Shown: positions 38,960 to 49,140, counted from the stretch's first letter. The stretch: DNA of 64,000 nt from Salmonella enterica subsp. arizonae (GCF_008692845.1 NZ_VXJW01000006.1:186001-250000); one strand, 5' to 3'. The notes: generated by a model not told the origin, from the sequence alone. Numbers and translations: made by a program.

Positions 38960-41158
38960 TTATTTTTTACGCAGCAAACGTAGCGCGTTGGCGGTCACCA
39001 ATACCGTGGCTCCCGTATCCGCCAGGATTGCCAGCCATAGCCCGGTAAAACCAAGTAGCGTCGTCACCAGGAAAATGGCTTTCAGCCCCAGCGCAATGGT
39101 GATGTTCTGCCGGATATTCGCGTGGGTAGCGCGCGCCAGCGTAATCATCTGCGCTAACCCGCGCAGACGGTTATGAGTAAGGGCGGCGTCAGCCGTTTCC
39201 AGCGCGACGTCAGTACCGCTGCCCATCGCAATTCCGATACTGGCGGCTTTCATCGCGGGCGCATCGTTAATGCCGTCGCCCACCATTGCCAGCGGCGCTT
39301 GTTGGTTAAGGGCGGTGACTGCCCGCACCTTATCTTCCGGCAGTAGCCCGGCGTTAAACGCCAGATCCAGCTCGCCGGCAATCGCGGCCGCCGCCCGCGG
39401 GTTATCGCCGGTCAGAATCACGCCGTTAACGCCTAACTGATGCAGGTCGCGGATGGCGTCGCGCGCATCGTCACGCAGTGTATCCTGGAGGGCAAGTATG
39501 CCAAGAACAGTTTCATTACGCAGCACCATAACCACCGTCTGCCCGGCGTTTTCCAGCTCGCTAATTTGCCCGGCAAACGCCGCCGCAGGCTGCTTTCCTG
39601 CCGCGCAAATCAGAATACGTTCGCCGTTAACCTGCGCCTCAATCCCGGTGCCAGCCAGCGTTCGCTGAGATTCCGCCGTCGGGATCGCGAGATCGCGTGT
39701 CTGCGCTTCGCGGACGATAGCCTGCGCCAACGGGTGCGTAGCGCCTTGCTCTACGGCTGCCGCCAGCGCCAACAGTTCAGCGTCGCCGACGCCGCTTGCC
39801 GGATGAATCGCCGTCACCCGTGGTTTACCGATGGTCAACGTACCGGTTTTATCAAAGGCGACCTGCGTGATACGGCCCAGTTGCTCCAGCGCTGCGCCGC
39901 CTTTAATCAATGCGCCGCGCCGTGCCGCCGCCGCCAGCCCGGAGGTAATGGCCGCGGGCGTGGAGATCACCAGCGCGCACGGGCAACCGATTAGCAGCAG
40001 CGTCAGCCCTTTATAAATCCACTCCTGCCAGCCGCCATCGAACATCAGCGGCGGAATAAGCGTCACCAGCAGAGCGATGACCATAATGACTGGCGTATAG
40101 ATGCGGCTGAAACGGTCAATAAACCGCTCAATGGGCGCACGGCGCTCTTCCGCCTCTTCAATCAGCCTCAGGATACGGTCAATCGCGCTGGCGCCAGGTT
40201 CAGATAGCACCTCCAGGGTGACGAGACGGTCAACGCTGGTCGCGCCTGCCGGGACTTTGTCGCCCGTTGCGCGCTCCACAGGGATAGACTCGCCGGTGAG
40301 CGCGCTTTCATCAAAGCTGGCGAAACCGGAGACCAGTTTACCGTCGGCGGGTAAACGCCCCCCGGCGGCGACTTCGATAATATCGCCCGGTCGCAGGGTA
40401 TTAATAGCGACCTCTTCCCGCACGTCGTGGCGCAGGCGGGTAGCCGTTTCCGGTTTAAGCGCCATTAACGCGCTGACGCCTTTACGGGCACGGCTGGCAG
40501 CCCATCCTTCCAGGCGTTCGCCGATGAGGAACAGCAGCAATACCATTGCCGCCTCCGCCGTCGCGCCAATAAACAGCGCGCCAATGGCGGCGACGCTCAT
40601 TAGCGTTTCAATAGCGAACCAACTGCCGCTTTTCATCAGCCGCAGCACCTGGCGGGCAATAGGATACAGGCCGACCAGGGTGGTGGCGATAAAGGCCAGT
40701 TGGCCGAACGGGTGGTTAAATTGCTCCAGCCCCCAGCTTATCGCTATCATAATGATCAGCGTAATAAGCGGCAGGTTCTCTTTAAGGCGAGATTCAGGCG
40801 CTGCGTCGCGTGAATCTTCGCTATGCAAGGTATAACCTGCTTTCTGTACAGCGCGTTCAATTTGCGCGCGGAGGTCGACGTCGGCATCGACCACTAATTT
40901 TTCGGTGGCGAACAGCACTTGCGCCTGGTTGACGCCGCGGATTTGGCGTACCGCATTCTCCACTTTTCGGGCGCAGGCGGCGCAGTCCATACCTGCGATT
41001 TTCCAGATATAGCGCGTGCCCACCACGGCAGTAGAAACAGGCGCGCTGGTTATGCAATGTTCTTCACAGCAACAGCTATCGGCCTTCTGTGTAGCCGGGG
41101 CTAATCTGAAAGATGAAAAGGGTGGGACTTTTTTGCCATCGGCATCAGGGGTCGACAT
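38960..41158 (-). CDS. zntA: ZntA, Zn(II)/Cd(II)/Pb(II) exporting P-type ATPase
   Basis: A 732-residue P1B-type ATPase that pumps zinc, cadmium and lead out of the cytoplasm. An N-terminal Cys/His-rich tail (CCCEEHC at residues 29-35) precedes a heavy-metal-associated domain with the GMDCAAC metal site (Cys59, Cys62). The membrane metal site CPC, the phosphorylated Asp in DKTGTLT, the TGES actuator motif and the GDGINDAPA hinge are all intact. The gene is controlled by the MerR-type activator ZntR through a 20-base-spacer promoter just upstream. Confidence 0.97.
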   Translation of the reverse strand: MSTPDADGKKVPPFSSFRLAPATQKADSCCCEEHCITSAPVSTAVVGTRYIWKIAGMDCAACARKVENAVRQIRGVNQAQVLFATEKLVVDADVDLRAQIERAVQKAGYTLHSEDSRDAAPESRLKENLPLITLIIMIAISWGLEQFNHPFGQLAFIATTLVGLYPIARQVLRLMKSGSWFAIETLMSVAAIGALFIGATAEAAMVLLLFLIGERLEGWAASRARKGVSALMALKPETATRLRHDVREEVAINTLRPGDIIEVAAGGRLPADGKLVSGFASFDESALTGESIPVERATGDKVPAGATSVDRLVTLEVLSEPGASAIDRILRLIEEAEERRAPIERFIDRFSRIYTPVIMVIALLVTLIPPLMFDGGWQEWIYKGLTLLLIGCPCALVISTPAAITSGLAAAARRGALIKGGAALEQLGRITQVAFDKTGTLTIGKPRVTAIHPASGVGDAELLALAAAVEQGATHPLAQAIVREAQTRDLAIPTAESQRTLAGTGIEAQVNGERILICAAGKQPAAAFAGQISELENAGQTVVMVLRNETVLGILALQDTLRDDARDAIRDLHQLGVNGVILTGDNPRAAAAIAGELDLAFNAGLLPEDKVRAVTALNQQAPLAMVGDGINDAPAMKAASIGIAMGSGTDVALETADAALTHNRLRGLAQMITLARATHANIRQNITIALGLKAIFLVTTLLGFTGLWLAILADTGATVLVTANALRLLRKK

Positions 41159-41196
41159 AACGTCCTCCGGTTGATGATAATTTTCTCATTAACCGG

Positions 41197-41228
41197 AGGA
41201 TACACTCTGGAGTGGACTCCAGAGTCAA
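41197..41228 (-). promoter_or_regulatory. ZntR-controlled zntA promoter
   Basis: On the minus strand a -35 TTGACT (41223-41228) and a -10 TATCCT (41197-41202) are separated by 20 bases, the overlong spacer typical of MerR-family activation. The spacer is filled by a near-perfect 22-base palindrome, ACTCTGGAGT(GG)ACTCCAGAGT, the ZntR operator. Confidence 0.93.
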
Positions 41229-41238
41229 GCACTATTAT

Positions 41239-41865
41239 TTAAAGGTACAGCGAGCGAACGATCAGGAAGTGTCCGGCAAAGTAGCAGGCGGCAGCAATCG
41301 CGTTATCCGCCCGGAAACGGCGACGATAGTGGCTACCCAGCCAGACGATATTGCCGATGAACAACAGCGTCGCGCCGGTAAAGGCCGAAAGGGCTGGCGC
41401 TGTTGGGCGGAAGAACCACAGTTCGCCCGCCAGCCAGACCATGACCAGCGTCATGGCGATAAAAGTGCCTACCGGCCAGCGCAGCTCCTCCAGCCGCGTC
41501 CAGATAACGGCGATAAGTAACGCGCCGACGATCAGTAACACCAGTGGTAGCGGCCAGAAGAACGACAACGTCATCTGGCTGGCAAAGTAAATGGTGTAGA
41601 GCAGATGCGATAAGAAAAATGCTCCGACGGCGTACAGCAGGCGTTGACGCGGCAAGAGCGTTAACGCATCGCCGATCAGCGAGGCGCACAGACCGGCCAG
41701 CACAAGGTAGCTGATGGCGTCGAACATCGGCGCTTGCCAGGCCAGTAACAGTAACAGTAATAATGTGACGGGCTTAAAAACCCAGCGTTGCCAGGCTGGC
41801 CCGCGATAGGAGGCGTCCACATACAGCCATGCGGACAGGCAGACAGCGATAAACGACCAAAGCAT
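41239..41865 (-). CDS. yhhN: YhhN, YhhN/TMEM86-family membrane protein
   Basis: A 208-residue inner-membrane protein with about eight short hydrophobic segments, of the YhhN family related to eukaryotic TMEM86 lysoplasmalogenase. Conserved family blocks are present ([14 protein letters not shown], and SHLLYTIYF). No biochemical role is established for the enterobacterial protein. It lies just upstream of the zntA promoter in the same direction; the promoter overlaps its 3' end closely. Confidence 0.88.
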   Translation of the reverse strand: MLWSFIAVCLSAWLYVDASYRGPAWQRWVFKPVTLLLLLLLAWQAPMFDAISYLVLAGLCASLIGDALTLLPRQRLLYAVGAFFLSHLLYTIYFASQMTLSFFWPLPLVLLIVGALLIAVIWTRLEELRWPVGTFIAMTLVMVWLAGELWFFRPTAPALSAFTGATLLFIGNIVWLGSHYRRRFRADNAIAAACYFAGHFLIVRSLYL

Positions 41866-42006
41866 CTTAATTCCTTGAATTCGTTATTCTTTCGCAAACG
41901 GTATGCTTGCGGCTCTATTATTCAGTGTAGAGGCCGTGACGGTCAGATGACAACACCATAACGGGCAGGGTATGCTTATTTCCGTATTTTCCGACAGGTT
42001 AACATT

Positions 42007-42378
42007 ATGAGTAAACCACCACTTTTCTTCATTGTAATCATTGCATTAATCGTGGTTGCTGCGTCGTTTCGCTTCGTTCAGCAACGACGAGAAAAAGCCG
42101 CTAATGATGCGGCGCCGTTACGGCAAAAACAGGTTGTAGTAAGCAATAAACGGGAAAAGCCGGTTAATGACAGGCGTTCGCGTCAGCAGGAAGTCACGCC
42201 AGCGGGCGTCAGTATGCGCTATGAGGTCAGTTTTAAACCGCAAAGCGGCGGTCTGGAAATGACTTTTCGCCTCGACGCGCAGCAATATCATGCTTTAACG
42301 GTAGGGGATAAAGGAACGCTGAGCTATAAGGGCACGCGGTTCGTCGAGTTTGTTGTCCGTAGTCCGGATAACGGATAA
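42007..42378 (+). CDS. yhhM: YhhM, DUF2500-family membrane-anchored protein
   Basis: A 123-residue protein with one N-terminal transmembrane segment (about residues 5-22), a basic linker and a small beta-rich C-terminal domain (residues 60-120) typical of DUF2500. Function unknown. E. coli YhhM is 119 residues. A REP unit overlaps its stop region. It converges on yhhL. Confidence 0.85.
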   Translation: MSKPPLFFIVIIALIVVAASFRFVQQRREKAANDAAPLRQKQVVVSNKREKPVNDRRSRQQEVTPAGVSMRYEVSFKPQSGGLEMTFRLDAQQYHALTVGDKGTLSYKGTRFVEFVVRSPDNG

Positions 42379-42393
42379 GCCGCCATCCGGCAA
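42363..42393. repeat. REP unit overlapping the yhhM 3' end
   Basis: TCCGGATAACGGATAAGCC with CGCCATCCGGC sits between convergent yhhM and yhhL, and its first bases are inside the yhhM coding end. Confidence 0.65.
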
Positions 42394-42399
42394 CAAACG

Positions 42400-42669
42400 T
42401 TATTTTTGGGCCTTAAACTTCTTCTGCCAGACCAGCAATTCAAACACGCCGAACAGGAAAATGCGGATTTTCTCTCCCGTCGTCATCTGCGGGCCATCTT
42501 TTGGTATCGTTGATTTCAGCAGCGCTAACTGCATACCGTGCATCAGCGCCATAAACACCAACGCCACGTTGACGAAGATGTTCAGCGGGCGCGGGAAGGG
42601 TTGCACCAGATTAAGAATCAAAAACGCCCAAACGAAGAGCATTAACAAGCGCCCCAGATTAATCAGCAT
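42400..42669 (-). CDS. yhhL: YhhL, DUF1145-family small membrane protein
   Basis: An 89-residue protein with two hydrophobic segments (about residues 5-25 and 30-52) and a lysine-rich C-terminus. The start at 42669 gives the E. coli length and overlaps the rsmD stop by eleven bases, so translation is probably coupled. No function is known. Confidence 0.88.
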   Translation of the reverse strand: MLINLGRLLMLFVWAFLILNLVQPFPRPLNIFVNVALVFMALMHGMQLALLKSTIPKDGPQMTTGEKIRIFLFGVFELLVWQKKFKAQK

Positions 42670-43255
42670 CATTTTCTCCTTGCGCGTCGCGCTGATACAG
42701 ACGATAGGCGACCTGCCCGGCCACCTTTTCACGGTATAATGCCCAGTTCGCCGGAACGGGCGGCAGACCGTTTTCCACCTCGCTTTCTACATAGATGAGC
42801 GCGTCGTCGGCCAGCCATCCTTTGGTTTCCAGCAATTGTAGCGTCTCTTCCAGTAACCCTTTACGAAACGGCGGGTCGACAAAGACGACGTGATGCGGCG
42901 TTCCCGGTTGCGCCAGGAAAGCCAACGTATTGGCGTTGACCACGCGGGCATTGGCTGCCTTGAGCGTAGCAAGGTTCTTTTGTAGCTGCTGTGAAACCGC
43001 GCGATCCATCTCCAGCAGGGTGGCGTCGGCGGCGTAGCGAGACAGGGCTTCCAGCCCCAGCGCGCCGCTGCCGGCGAAGCAATCCAGGCAGCGAGCATCT
43101 ACCATTACGGGAGCCAGCCAGTTAAACAGCGTTTCTCGCACCCGGTCGGTGGTAGGGCGCAGACCGGGACTGTCCGGAACCGGGAGTTTACGGCCACGCC
43201 ATTGCCCGCCAATAATGCGGATTTGGCCGCTGCCTGAGTGATTTGTTTTTTTCAT
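42659..43255 (-). CDS. rsmD: RsmD, 16S rRNA m2G966 methyltransferase
   Basis: A 198-residue SAM-dependent methyltransferase that methylates N2 of G966 in 16S rRNA in assembled 30S subunits. The SAM motif (CLDCFAGSGALGLEA) and catalytic motif DPPF (VFVDPPFRKG) are visible. The start at 43255 gives the family length; the open frame extends eleven codons further without support. It is divergent from ftsY, as in E. coli. Confidence 0.95.
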   Translation of the reverse strand: MKKTNHSGSGQIRIIGGQWRGRKLPVPDSPGLRPTTDRVRETLFNWLAPVMVDARCLDCFAGSGALGLEALSRYAADATLLEMDRAVSQQLQKNLATLKAANARVVNANTLAFLAQPGTPHHVVFVDPPFRKGLLEETLQLLETKGWLADDALIYVESEVENGLPPVPANWALYREKVAGQVAYRLYQRDAQGENDAD

Positions 43256-43403
43256 TAGTAATTGCTCAAACCGCCCGTTACATGTCATTCCAGGCGGTGA
43301 TGTAAATTAAGTTAAGTGATAGACTATTTCATCATTTTTTTAGCTGCTATGTACATAGCGTTGACGCTGTGCCATGAAGCAACAGCGGGGAGTGTGGTCG
43401 CAA

Positions 43404-44867
43404 ATGGCAAAAGAGAAAAAACGTGGCTTTTTTTCCTGGCTGGGCTTTGGTCAAAAAGAGCAGGCACCAGAAAACGAGACAGAAGTAAAAAACGAAGATA
43501 AACAATCGGTTGTGGAGGAAGCGGCAGCGGTTCACGCGCCCAAAACGCATACCGAGGCGGAGTCCGAGGCATTTGCCGCTGAAGTCGTGGACGTGACGGA
43601 ACAGGTTGCCGAAAGCGAAAAGCAGCCTTCGCAGCCAGAACCGACCGTTGTCGCGGCGGCCATTGAGCGTGAAGAACTACCGTTGCCGGAAGACGTGTCT
43701 CAGCAAGCGGTAGAAGAGGCGCAGGTCGAAACGATTTCGCCGCAAGAGTGGCAGGCCGAAGCGGAAACCGTAGAAGTTATTGAAGCGGTGGAAGAAGAGG
43801 GCGAAAAAGCTGCGAAATTTACCGACGAAGAGCTGGAAGCGCAGGCGCTGGCAGCCCAGGCGACGGAAGACGCGGTGATGGTCGTTCCTGTGGCGGAAGA
43901 AGAAACGCCGGTGGAAGCGATCGCACAGGAGCAAGAAAAACCGACTAAAGAAGGTTTCTTTGCCCGTCTGAAACGCAGCCTGCTGAAAACAAAAGAAAAT
44001 CTCGGTTCCGGATTTATCAGCCTGTTCCGCGGTAAGAAAATCGACGATGATTTATTCGAGGAGCTGGAAGAGCAGTTGCTCATCGCTGATGTCGGCGTGG
44101 AAACCACGCGTAAAATTATCGCTAACCTGACGGAAGGCGCCAGCCGCAAACAGCTTAAAGATGCTGAGGCGCTGTATGGCTTGCTGAAAGACGAGATGGG
44201 CGAGATTCTGGCGAAGGTAGACGAACCGCTTACTATTGAAGGTAAAACGCCTTTTGTTATTCTGATGGTTGGCGTGAACGGCGTGGGTAAAACCACCACT
44301 ATCGGTAAACTGGCGCGTCAGTTTGAGCAGCAGGGTAAATCAGTGATGCTGGCGGCGGGGGATACTTTCCGCGCGGCGGCTGTCGAACAGCTACAGGTTT
44401 GGGGACAGCGCAACAATATTCCGGTTATCGCCCAGCATACCGGCGCGGACTCCGCCTCGGTGATTTTTGACGCTATCCAGGCCGCGAAGGCGCGTAATGT
44501 GGATGTGTTGATTGCCGACACGGCAGGACGTTTGCAGAACAAATCGCACCTGATGGAAGAGTTGAAAAAAATCGTTCGCGTCATGAAAAAGCTGGACGAA
44601 GAGGCGCCGCATGAGGTTATGCTGACCATTGACGCCAGCACCGGGCAGAACGCGGTAAGTCAGGCCAAACTGTTCCATGAAGCGGTGGGCTTAACCGGTA
44701 TTACCCTGACCAAGCTGGACGGTACGGCGAAAGGCGGGGTGATCTTCTCGGTGGCCGATCAGTTTGGCATTCCTATCCGTTACATTGGCGTGGGCGAACG
44801 TATCGAGGATTTGCGTCCGTTTAAGGCGGACGATTTTATTGAGGCACTTTTTGCCCGAGAGGATTAA
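43404..44867 (+). CDS. ftsY: FtsY, signal recognition particle receptor
   Basis: A 487-residue SRP GTPase receptor that brings ribosome-SRP complexes to the SecYEG translocon. It has an acidic, Glu-rich N-terminal A domain (about residues 15-190), then the N domain starting near EGFFARLKRSL. The G domain carries the P-loop GVNGVGKTT at about residues 289-297, then DTAGR, and TKLDG near residue 435. The A domain is about ten residues shorter than in E. coli, a region known to vary. The start at 43404 (MAKEKKRG) is the family start. First gene of ftsY-ftsE-ftsX. Confidence 0.97.
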   Translation: MAKEKKRGFFSWLGFGQKEQAPENETEVKNEDKQSVVEEAAAVHAPKTHTEAESEAFAAEVVDVTEQVAESEKQPSQPEPTVVAAAIEREELPLPEDVSQQAVEEAQVETISPQEWQAEAETVEVIEAVEEEGEKAAKFTDEELEAQALAAQATEDAVMVVPVAEEETPVEAIAQEQEKPTKEGFFARLKRSLLKTKENLGSGFISLFRGKKIDDDLFEELEEQLLIADVGVETTRKIIANLTEGASRKQLKDAEALYGLLKDEMGEILAKVDEPLTIEGKTPFVILMVGVNGVGKTTTIGKLARQFEQQGKSVMLAAGDTFRAAAVEQLQVWGQRNNIPVIAQHTGADSASVIFDAIQAAKARNVDVLIADTAGRLQNKSHLMEELKKIVRVMKKLDEEAPHEVMLTIDASTGQNAVSQAKLFHEAVGLTGITLTKLDGTAKGGVIFSVADQFGIPIRYIGVGERIEDLRPFKADDFIEALFARED

Positions 44868-44869
44868 CA

Positions 44870-45538
44870 ATGATTCGCTTTGAACATGTCAGCAAGGCCT
44901 ATCTCGGTGGGAGACAAGCGCTGCAGGGAGTCACATTCCATATGCAGCCTGGCGAGATGGCGTTTCTGACCGGCCACTCTGGCGCGGGGAAAAGTACCCT
45001 GCTGAAGCTTATCTGTGGGATTGAGCGGCCCAGCGCCGGCAAAATCTTCTTCAGCGGGCATGATATTACCCGCCTGAAAAACCGCGAAGTGCCGTTTTTG
45101 CGCCGCCAGATTGGGATGATTTTTCAGGATCACCATCTGCTGATGGATCGCACAGTCTATGACAATGTGGCGATACCTTTAATCATTGCCGGCGCCAGCG
45201 GCGATGATATCCGTCGTCGCGTGTCGGCGGCGCTGGATAAGGTTGGGCTGTTGGACAAAGCGAGAAACTTCCCGATTCAACTCTCCGGGGGCGAACAACA
45301 GCGCGTGGGCATCGCCCGCGCGGTGGTCAATAAGCCTGCGGTATTGCTGGCGGATGAACCGACCGGGAACTTGGATGACGCGCTGTCGGAAGGAATTTTA
45401 CGTCTATTTGAAGAGTTTAACCGCGTAGGTGTGACAGTACTGATGGCGACGCACGATATTGGACTTATCTCCCGTCGTTCATATCGGCAGCTCATCCTGA
45501 GCGATGGACATCTGCATGGAGGCCTGGTCAATGAATAG
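44870..45538 (+). CDS. ftsE: FtsE, cell-division ABC ATPase
   Basis: A 222-residue ATPase that works with FtsX to control amidase activation at the septum. Walker A is GHSGAGKST (residues 36-44), signature LSGGEQQR, Walker [10 protein letters not shown], and the switch His lies in MATHD. The start codon is two bases after the ftsY stop. Confidence 0.97.
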   Translation: MIRFEHVSKAYLGGRQALQGVTFHMQPGEMAFLTGHSGAGKSTLLKLICGIERPSAGKIFFSGHDITRLKNREVPFLRRQIGMIFQDHHLLMDRTVYDNVAIPLIIAGASGDDIRRRVSAALDKVGLLDKARNFPIQLSGGEQQRVGIARAVVNKPAVLLADEPTGNLDDALSEGILRLFEEFNRVGVTVLMATHDIGLISRRSYRQLILSDGHLHGGLVNE

Positions 45539-46589
45539 GCGCGACGCGATTAACCAAATCAGGCAGTTCGGCGGACGGCTGGATCGTCTGCGTAAGCCGG
45601 GCGGCGGAACGGGCGACGGCGGACGCCATGCGCCAAGACGCCAGAAGCCGACGCCGAAACCGAACTCACGTAAAACGAACGTCTTTAATGAACAGGTGCG
45701 CTATGCCTGGCATGGCGCGCTGCAAGATCTGAAAAGTAAACCGCTGGCGACGTTCCTGACGGTGATGGTGATCGCCATCTCCCTGACGCTGCCAAGCGTC
45801 TGCTATATGGTCTATAAGAATGTCAATCAGGCGGCGACTCAGTATTATCCGTCGCCGCAGATCACCGTTTATCTGCAAAAAACGCTGGATGATGACGCGG
45901 CGGCGCGGGTCGTTGGACAGCTTCAGGCCGAGCAGGGCGTTGAGAAGGTCAATTATCTGTCCCGCGAGGACGCCCTGGGAGAATTTCGCAACTGGTCTGG
46001 CTTTGGCGGCGCGCTGGACATGCTGGAAGAGAACCCGCTGCCAGCAGTGGCGGTAGTGATCCCTAAGCTGGACTTCCAGAGTACCGCCTCGCTTAATACG
46101 CTGCGCGACCGCATCTCGCAAATTAACGGCATTGACGAAGTCCGAATGGATGATAGCTGGTTTGCGCGCCTGGCGGCGCTCACCGGGCTGGTGGGCCGCG
46201 TGTCGGCGATGATCGGCGTGCTGATGGTAGCGGCGGTCTTCCTCGTTATCGGCAACAGTGTGCGCCTGAGCATTTTTGCCCGACGCGATACCATTAACGT
46301 GCAAAAGTTGATTGGCGCGACCGATGGTTTTATCCTGCGTCCGTTCCTCTACGGCGGTGCGTTGCTCGGTTTTTCCGGCGCGTTTCTTTCACTGATATTA
46401 TCTGAAATTTTGGTGATGCGCTTATCGTCGGCAGTGACTGAAGTGGCGCAGGTATTCGGCACGAAGTTTGATCTCAATGGTCTATCGTTCGATGAGTGTC
46501 TGTTGTTGTTGCTGGTCTGCTCCATGATCGGCTGGATCGCCGCCTGGCTGGCCACGGTGCAACATTTACGTCACTTTACTCCCGATTGA
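45531..46589 (+). CDS. ftsX: FtsX, cell-division membrane protein
   Basis: A 352-residue four-helix membrane partner of FtsE. A basic proline/glycine/arginine-rich cytoplasmic N-terminus (about residues 10-50) leads into the first membrane segment near residue 75. A periplasmic loop (about 95-220) that contacts EnvC follows, then three further segments. It overlaps the ftsE end by eight bases (ATGAATAG), giving coupled translation. The start at 45531 is chosen for that overlap and family length. Confidence 0.96.
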   Translation: MNRRDAINQIRQFGGRLDRLRKPGGGTGDGGRHAPRRQKPTPKPNSRKTNVFNEQVRYAWHGALQDLKSKPLATFLTVMVIAISLTLPSVCYMVYKNVNQAATQYYPSPQITVYLQKTLDDDAAARVVGQLQAEQGVEKVNYLSREDALGEFRNWSGFGGALDMLEENPLPAVAVVIPKLDFQSTASLNTLRDRISQINGIDEVRMDDSWFARLAALTGLVGRVSAMIGVLMVAAVFLVIGNSVRLSIFARRDTINVQKLIGATDGFILRPFLYGGALLGFSGAFLSLILSEILVMRLSSAVTEVAQVFGTKFDLNGLSFDECLLLLLVCSMIGWIAAWLATVQHLRHFTPD

Positions 46590-46606
46590 TGAAAGCGTGG
46601 TATAAT

Positions 46607-46641
46607 CTTTCCCTGCAATGGGCTTCCGTTTGCAGGGAAAG
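46607..46641 (+). other. Strong hairpin in the ftsX-rpoH gap
   Basis: CTTTCCCTGCAA (46607-46618) and TTGCAGGGAAAG (46630-46641) form a perfect twelve-base-pair stem with an eleven-base loop. A TATAAT hexamer lies immediately before it (46601-46606). There is no T-run, so it could be an ftsX mRNA 3' end or sit in the leader of an upstream rpoH transcript. Confidence 0.65.
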
Positions 46642-46714
46642 AGTCTCAGTTGTCTCTTACCCGCGCTTCATCTTAATGTCACATTATTTGTGCAAATTAT
46701 GCACAGTGTTACAT

Positions 46715-46742
46715 TGAACTTGTGGATAAAATCACTGTCTGA
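46715..46742 (+). promoter_or_regulatory. Sigma-E (RpoE) promoter of rpoH with overlapping DnaA box
   Basis: TGAACTT (46715-46721), a 16-base spacer and TCTGA (46738-46742) fit the sigma-E consensus (GGAACTT, 16, TCTGA). This is the equivalent of E. coli rpoH P3. TGTGGATAA at 46721-46729 is a perfect DnaA box inside the spacer, in line with reported DnaA control of rpoH. A palindrome TGTGCA-AATTA-TGCACA lies just upstream at 46689-46705, where CRP is known to act in E. coli. Confidence 0.88.
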
Positions 46743-46834
46743 TAAAAGAGTGGATGATATTCTCGTTGCTCATAGGCTTTGGCACAGTTGTTGCTCGCTG
46801 ACGGTGCCAGGCAATACTGATTGAGAGGATTTGA

Positions 46835-47689
46835 ATGACCAAAGAAATGCAAAATTTAGCTTTAGCCCCTGTTGGCAACCTGGAGTCTTATATCCGGGCA
46901 GCGAACGCGTGGCCGATGTTATCGGCTGACGAGGAGCGGGCATTGGCTGAAAGGCTGCATTACCAGGGCGATCTGGAAGCAGCTAAAACGCTGATCCTGT
47001 CTCACCTGCGCTTTGTTGTTCATATTGCTCGTAACTATGCGGGCTATGGCCTGCCGCAGGCGGATTTGATCCAGGAAGGCAACATCGGCCTGATGAAAGC
47101 CGTGCGCCGTTTCAACCCGGAAGTAGGCGTGCGTCTGGTCTCCTTCGCCGTACACTGGATTAAAGCAGAAATTCACGAATATGTGCTGCGTAACTGGCGT
47201 ATCGTTAAAGTCGCAACCACGAAAGCGCAGCGTAAGCTGTTCTTTAATCTGCGTAAAGCCAAGCAGCGTTTGGGCTGGTTTAATCAGGATGAGGTCGAAA
47301 TGGTGGCGCGCGAACTGGGTGTTTCCAGTAAAGACGTGCGTGAGATGGAGTCGCGTATGGCGGCGCAGGACATGACGTTTGACATGTCTTCGGACGATGA
47401 GTCCGACAGCCAGCCAATGGCGCCGGTGCTGTATCTGCAGGATAAATCGTCTAACTTTGCCGACGGCATTGAAGACGATAACTGGGAAGAGCAGGCCGCC
47501 AACCGACTGACCGACGCGATGCAGGGGCTCGACGAGCGTAGCCAGGATATTATCCGCGCTCGCTGGCTGGACGAAGACAATAAGTCTACGTTGCAGGAGC
47601 TGGCCGATCGTTACGGCGTCTCCGCTGAGCGTGTGCGCCAGCTTGAAAAGAACGCCATGAAAAAGCTTCGCGCCGCGATCGAAGCGTAA
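46835..47689 (+). CDS. rpoH: RpoH, heat-shock sigma factor (sigma-32)
   Basis: A 284-residue sigma-70-family factor for heat-shock promoters. Region 2 (about residues 50-130, with [17 protein letters not shown]), the RpoH box ([12 protein letters not shown], about 132-143) used in FtsH-mediated control, and region 4 with its helix-turn-helix ([19 protein letters not shown]) are intact. In E. coli the first part of the coding region folds over the start site as an RNA thermometer; the sequence here is close enough that the same should hold. A terminator follows. Its promoter region carries sigma-E and DnaA elements. A matching sigma-32 promoter is seen upstream of prlC at 20381. Confidence 0.98.
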   Translation: MTKEMQNLALAPVGNLESYIRAANAWPMLSADEERALAERLHYQGDLEAAKTLILSHLRFVVHIARNYAGYGLPQADLIQEGNIGLMKAVRRFNPEVGVRLVSFAVHWIKAEIHEYVLRNWRIVKVATTKAQRKLFFNLRKAKQRLGWFNQDEVEMVARELGVSSKDVREMESRMAAQDMTFDMSSDDESDSQPMAPVLYLQDKSSNFADGIEDDNWEEQAANRLTDAMQGLDERSQDIIRARWLDEDNKSTLQELADRYGVSAERVRQLEKNAMKKLRAAIEA

Positions 47690-47708
47690 CTTCCCCTTCG
47701 CGACCCGT

Positions 47709-47744
47709 AAAACCCTGGATGTAAATCCGGGGTTTTTTGTTTTT
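47709..47744 (+). terminator. Rho-independent terminator of rpoH
   Basis: AACCCTGGAT pairs with ATCCGGGGTT (one mismatch region) around a four-base loop and is followed by TTTTTTGTTTTT. Confidence 0.9.
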
Positions 47745-47948
47745 GTCATCCCCTCCCGCCTGAGTTCGCTCTCCCTGTCATTAAATTGTTATTCAATTGT
47801 CAAATTAACTATTCAAAAACTATCAAAATCGGGTATGTTTTAGCAGAGTATGCTGCTAAAGCACGAGCGGTAGGCCAATAATCGAAATAAAGTGCTGAAC
47901 AATAACATCACAACACACGTAACAACCAGAATAATGGGGATTATCAGG

Positions 47949-49052
47949 ATGAATATGAAGGGTAAAACGTTATTGGCAGGATGTATCGCCCTGTCGTTAA
48001 GCCATATGGCATTCGCAGACGACATTAAAGTCGCGGTTGTCGGCGCGATGTCCGGTCCGGTGGCGCAGTATGGCGACCAGGAGTTTACCGGTGCGGAACA
48101 GGCAATTGCGGATATCAATGCGAAAGGCGGTATTAAAGGCGATAAACTGGTCGCGGTAAAATATGACGACGCCTGTGACCCGAAGCAGGCGGTTGCAGTG
48201 GCGAACAAAGTGGTGAACGACGGCATCAAGTATGTTATCGGTCACTTGTGCTCCTCTTCCACACAGCCGGCGTCTGACATCTACGAAGACGAAGGCATTT
48301 TGATGATAACCCCAGCGGCGACCGCGCCGGAGCTGACCGCGCGCGGCTATAACTTGATCCTGCGTACTACCGGTCTGGACTCTGACCAGGGGCCAACGGC
48401 GGCAAAGTATATTCTGGAGACGATGAAACCGCAGCGTATCGCCATTATCCACGATAAACAGCAGTACGGCGAGGGGCTGGCGCGCGCGGTGCAGGATGGT
48501 CTGAAGAAAGGCGGCGCTAACGTCGTATTCTTTGACGGCATCACCGCCGGAGAAAAAGATTTCTCTACTCTGATGGCACGTCTGAAAAAAGAGAATATCG
48601 ACTTTGTCTACTACGGCGGTTATCACCCGGAAATGGGACAGATCCTGCGCCAGTCCCGCGCCGCAGGGCTGAAAACCCAGTTTATGGGGCCGGAAGGGGT
48701 GGCGAATGTCTCGCTGTCTAACATCGCCGGAGAGTCTGCGGAAGGAATGCTGGTCACCAAACCGAAGAACTACGATCAGGTCCCCGCGAATAAGCCGATT
48801 GTGGATGCCATCAAAGCGAAGAAACAAGATCCTAGCGGCGCGTTTGTCTGGACAACCTATGCGGCGTTGCAATCATTGCAGGCGGGTCTGAATCAGTCTG
48901 ACGATCCGGCGGAAATCGCCAAATACCTGAAAGGCGCCACGGTCGACACCGTAATGGGACCGCTGTCGTGGGATGAGAAAGGCGATCTGAAAGGCTTTGA
49001 GTTCGGCGTATTTACCTGGCATGCGAACGGGACGGCGACCGACACTAAATAG
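47949..49052 (+). CDS. livJ: LivJ, Leu/Ile/Val-binding periplasmic protein
   Basis: A 367-residue periplasmic binding protein that delivers leucine, isoleucine and valine to LivHMGF. The signal peptide ends at about residue 23 (HMAFA then [13 protein letters not shown]). The disulfide pair (CDPKQAV and HLCSSS) and ligand-binding loops are intact. The start at 47949 gives the E. coli length; the open frame begins upstream at 47892 without family support. It is transcribed alone, since panM on the other strand separates it from livK. Lrp is the likely regulator. Confidence 0.96.
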   Translation: MNMKGKTLLAGCIALSLSHMAFADDIKVAVVGAMSGPVAQYGDQEFTGAEQAIADINAKGGIKGDKLVAVKYDDACDPKQAVAVANKVVNDGIKYVIGHLCSSSTQPASDIYEDEGILMITPAATAPELTARGYNLILRTTGLDSDQGPTAAKYILETMKPQRIAIIHDKQQYGEGLARAVQDGLKKGGANVVFFDGITAGEKDFSTLMARLKKENIDFVYYGGYHPEMGQILRQSRAAGLKTQFMGPEGVANVSLSNIAGESAEGMLVTKPKNYDQVPANKPIVDAIKAKKQDPSGAFVWTTYAALQSLQAGLNQSDDPAEIAKYLKGATVDTVMGPLSWDEKGDLKGFEFGVFTWHANGTATDTK

Positions 49053-49056
49053 TGGT

Positions 49057-49140
49057 TTGCCGGATGGCGCTGTGAACGGCGTTTATCCGGCCTGCACTAC
49101 GCATTCTGCAGACCGGGTAAGGCATAGCCGCCATCCGGCT
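49057..49140. repeat. REP/BIME pair
   Basis: GCCGGATGGCGCTGTG, GTTTATCCGGCCTGC, GCAGACCGGGTAAGGC and CGCCATCCGGC form two facing units between convergent livJ and panM. A short T-run follows. Confidence 0.88.
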
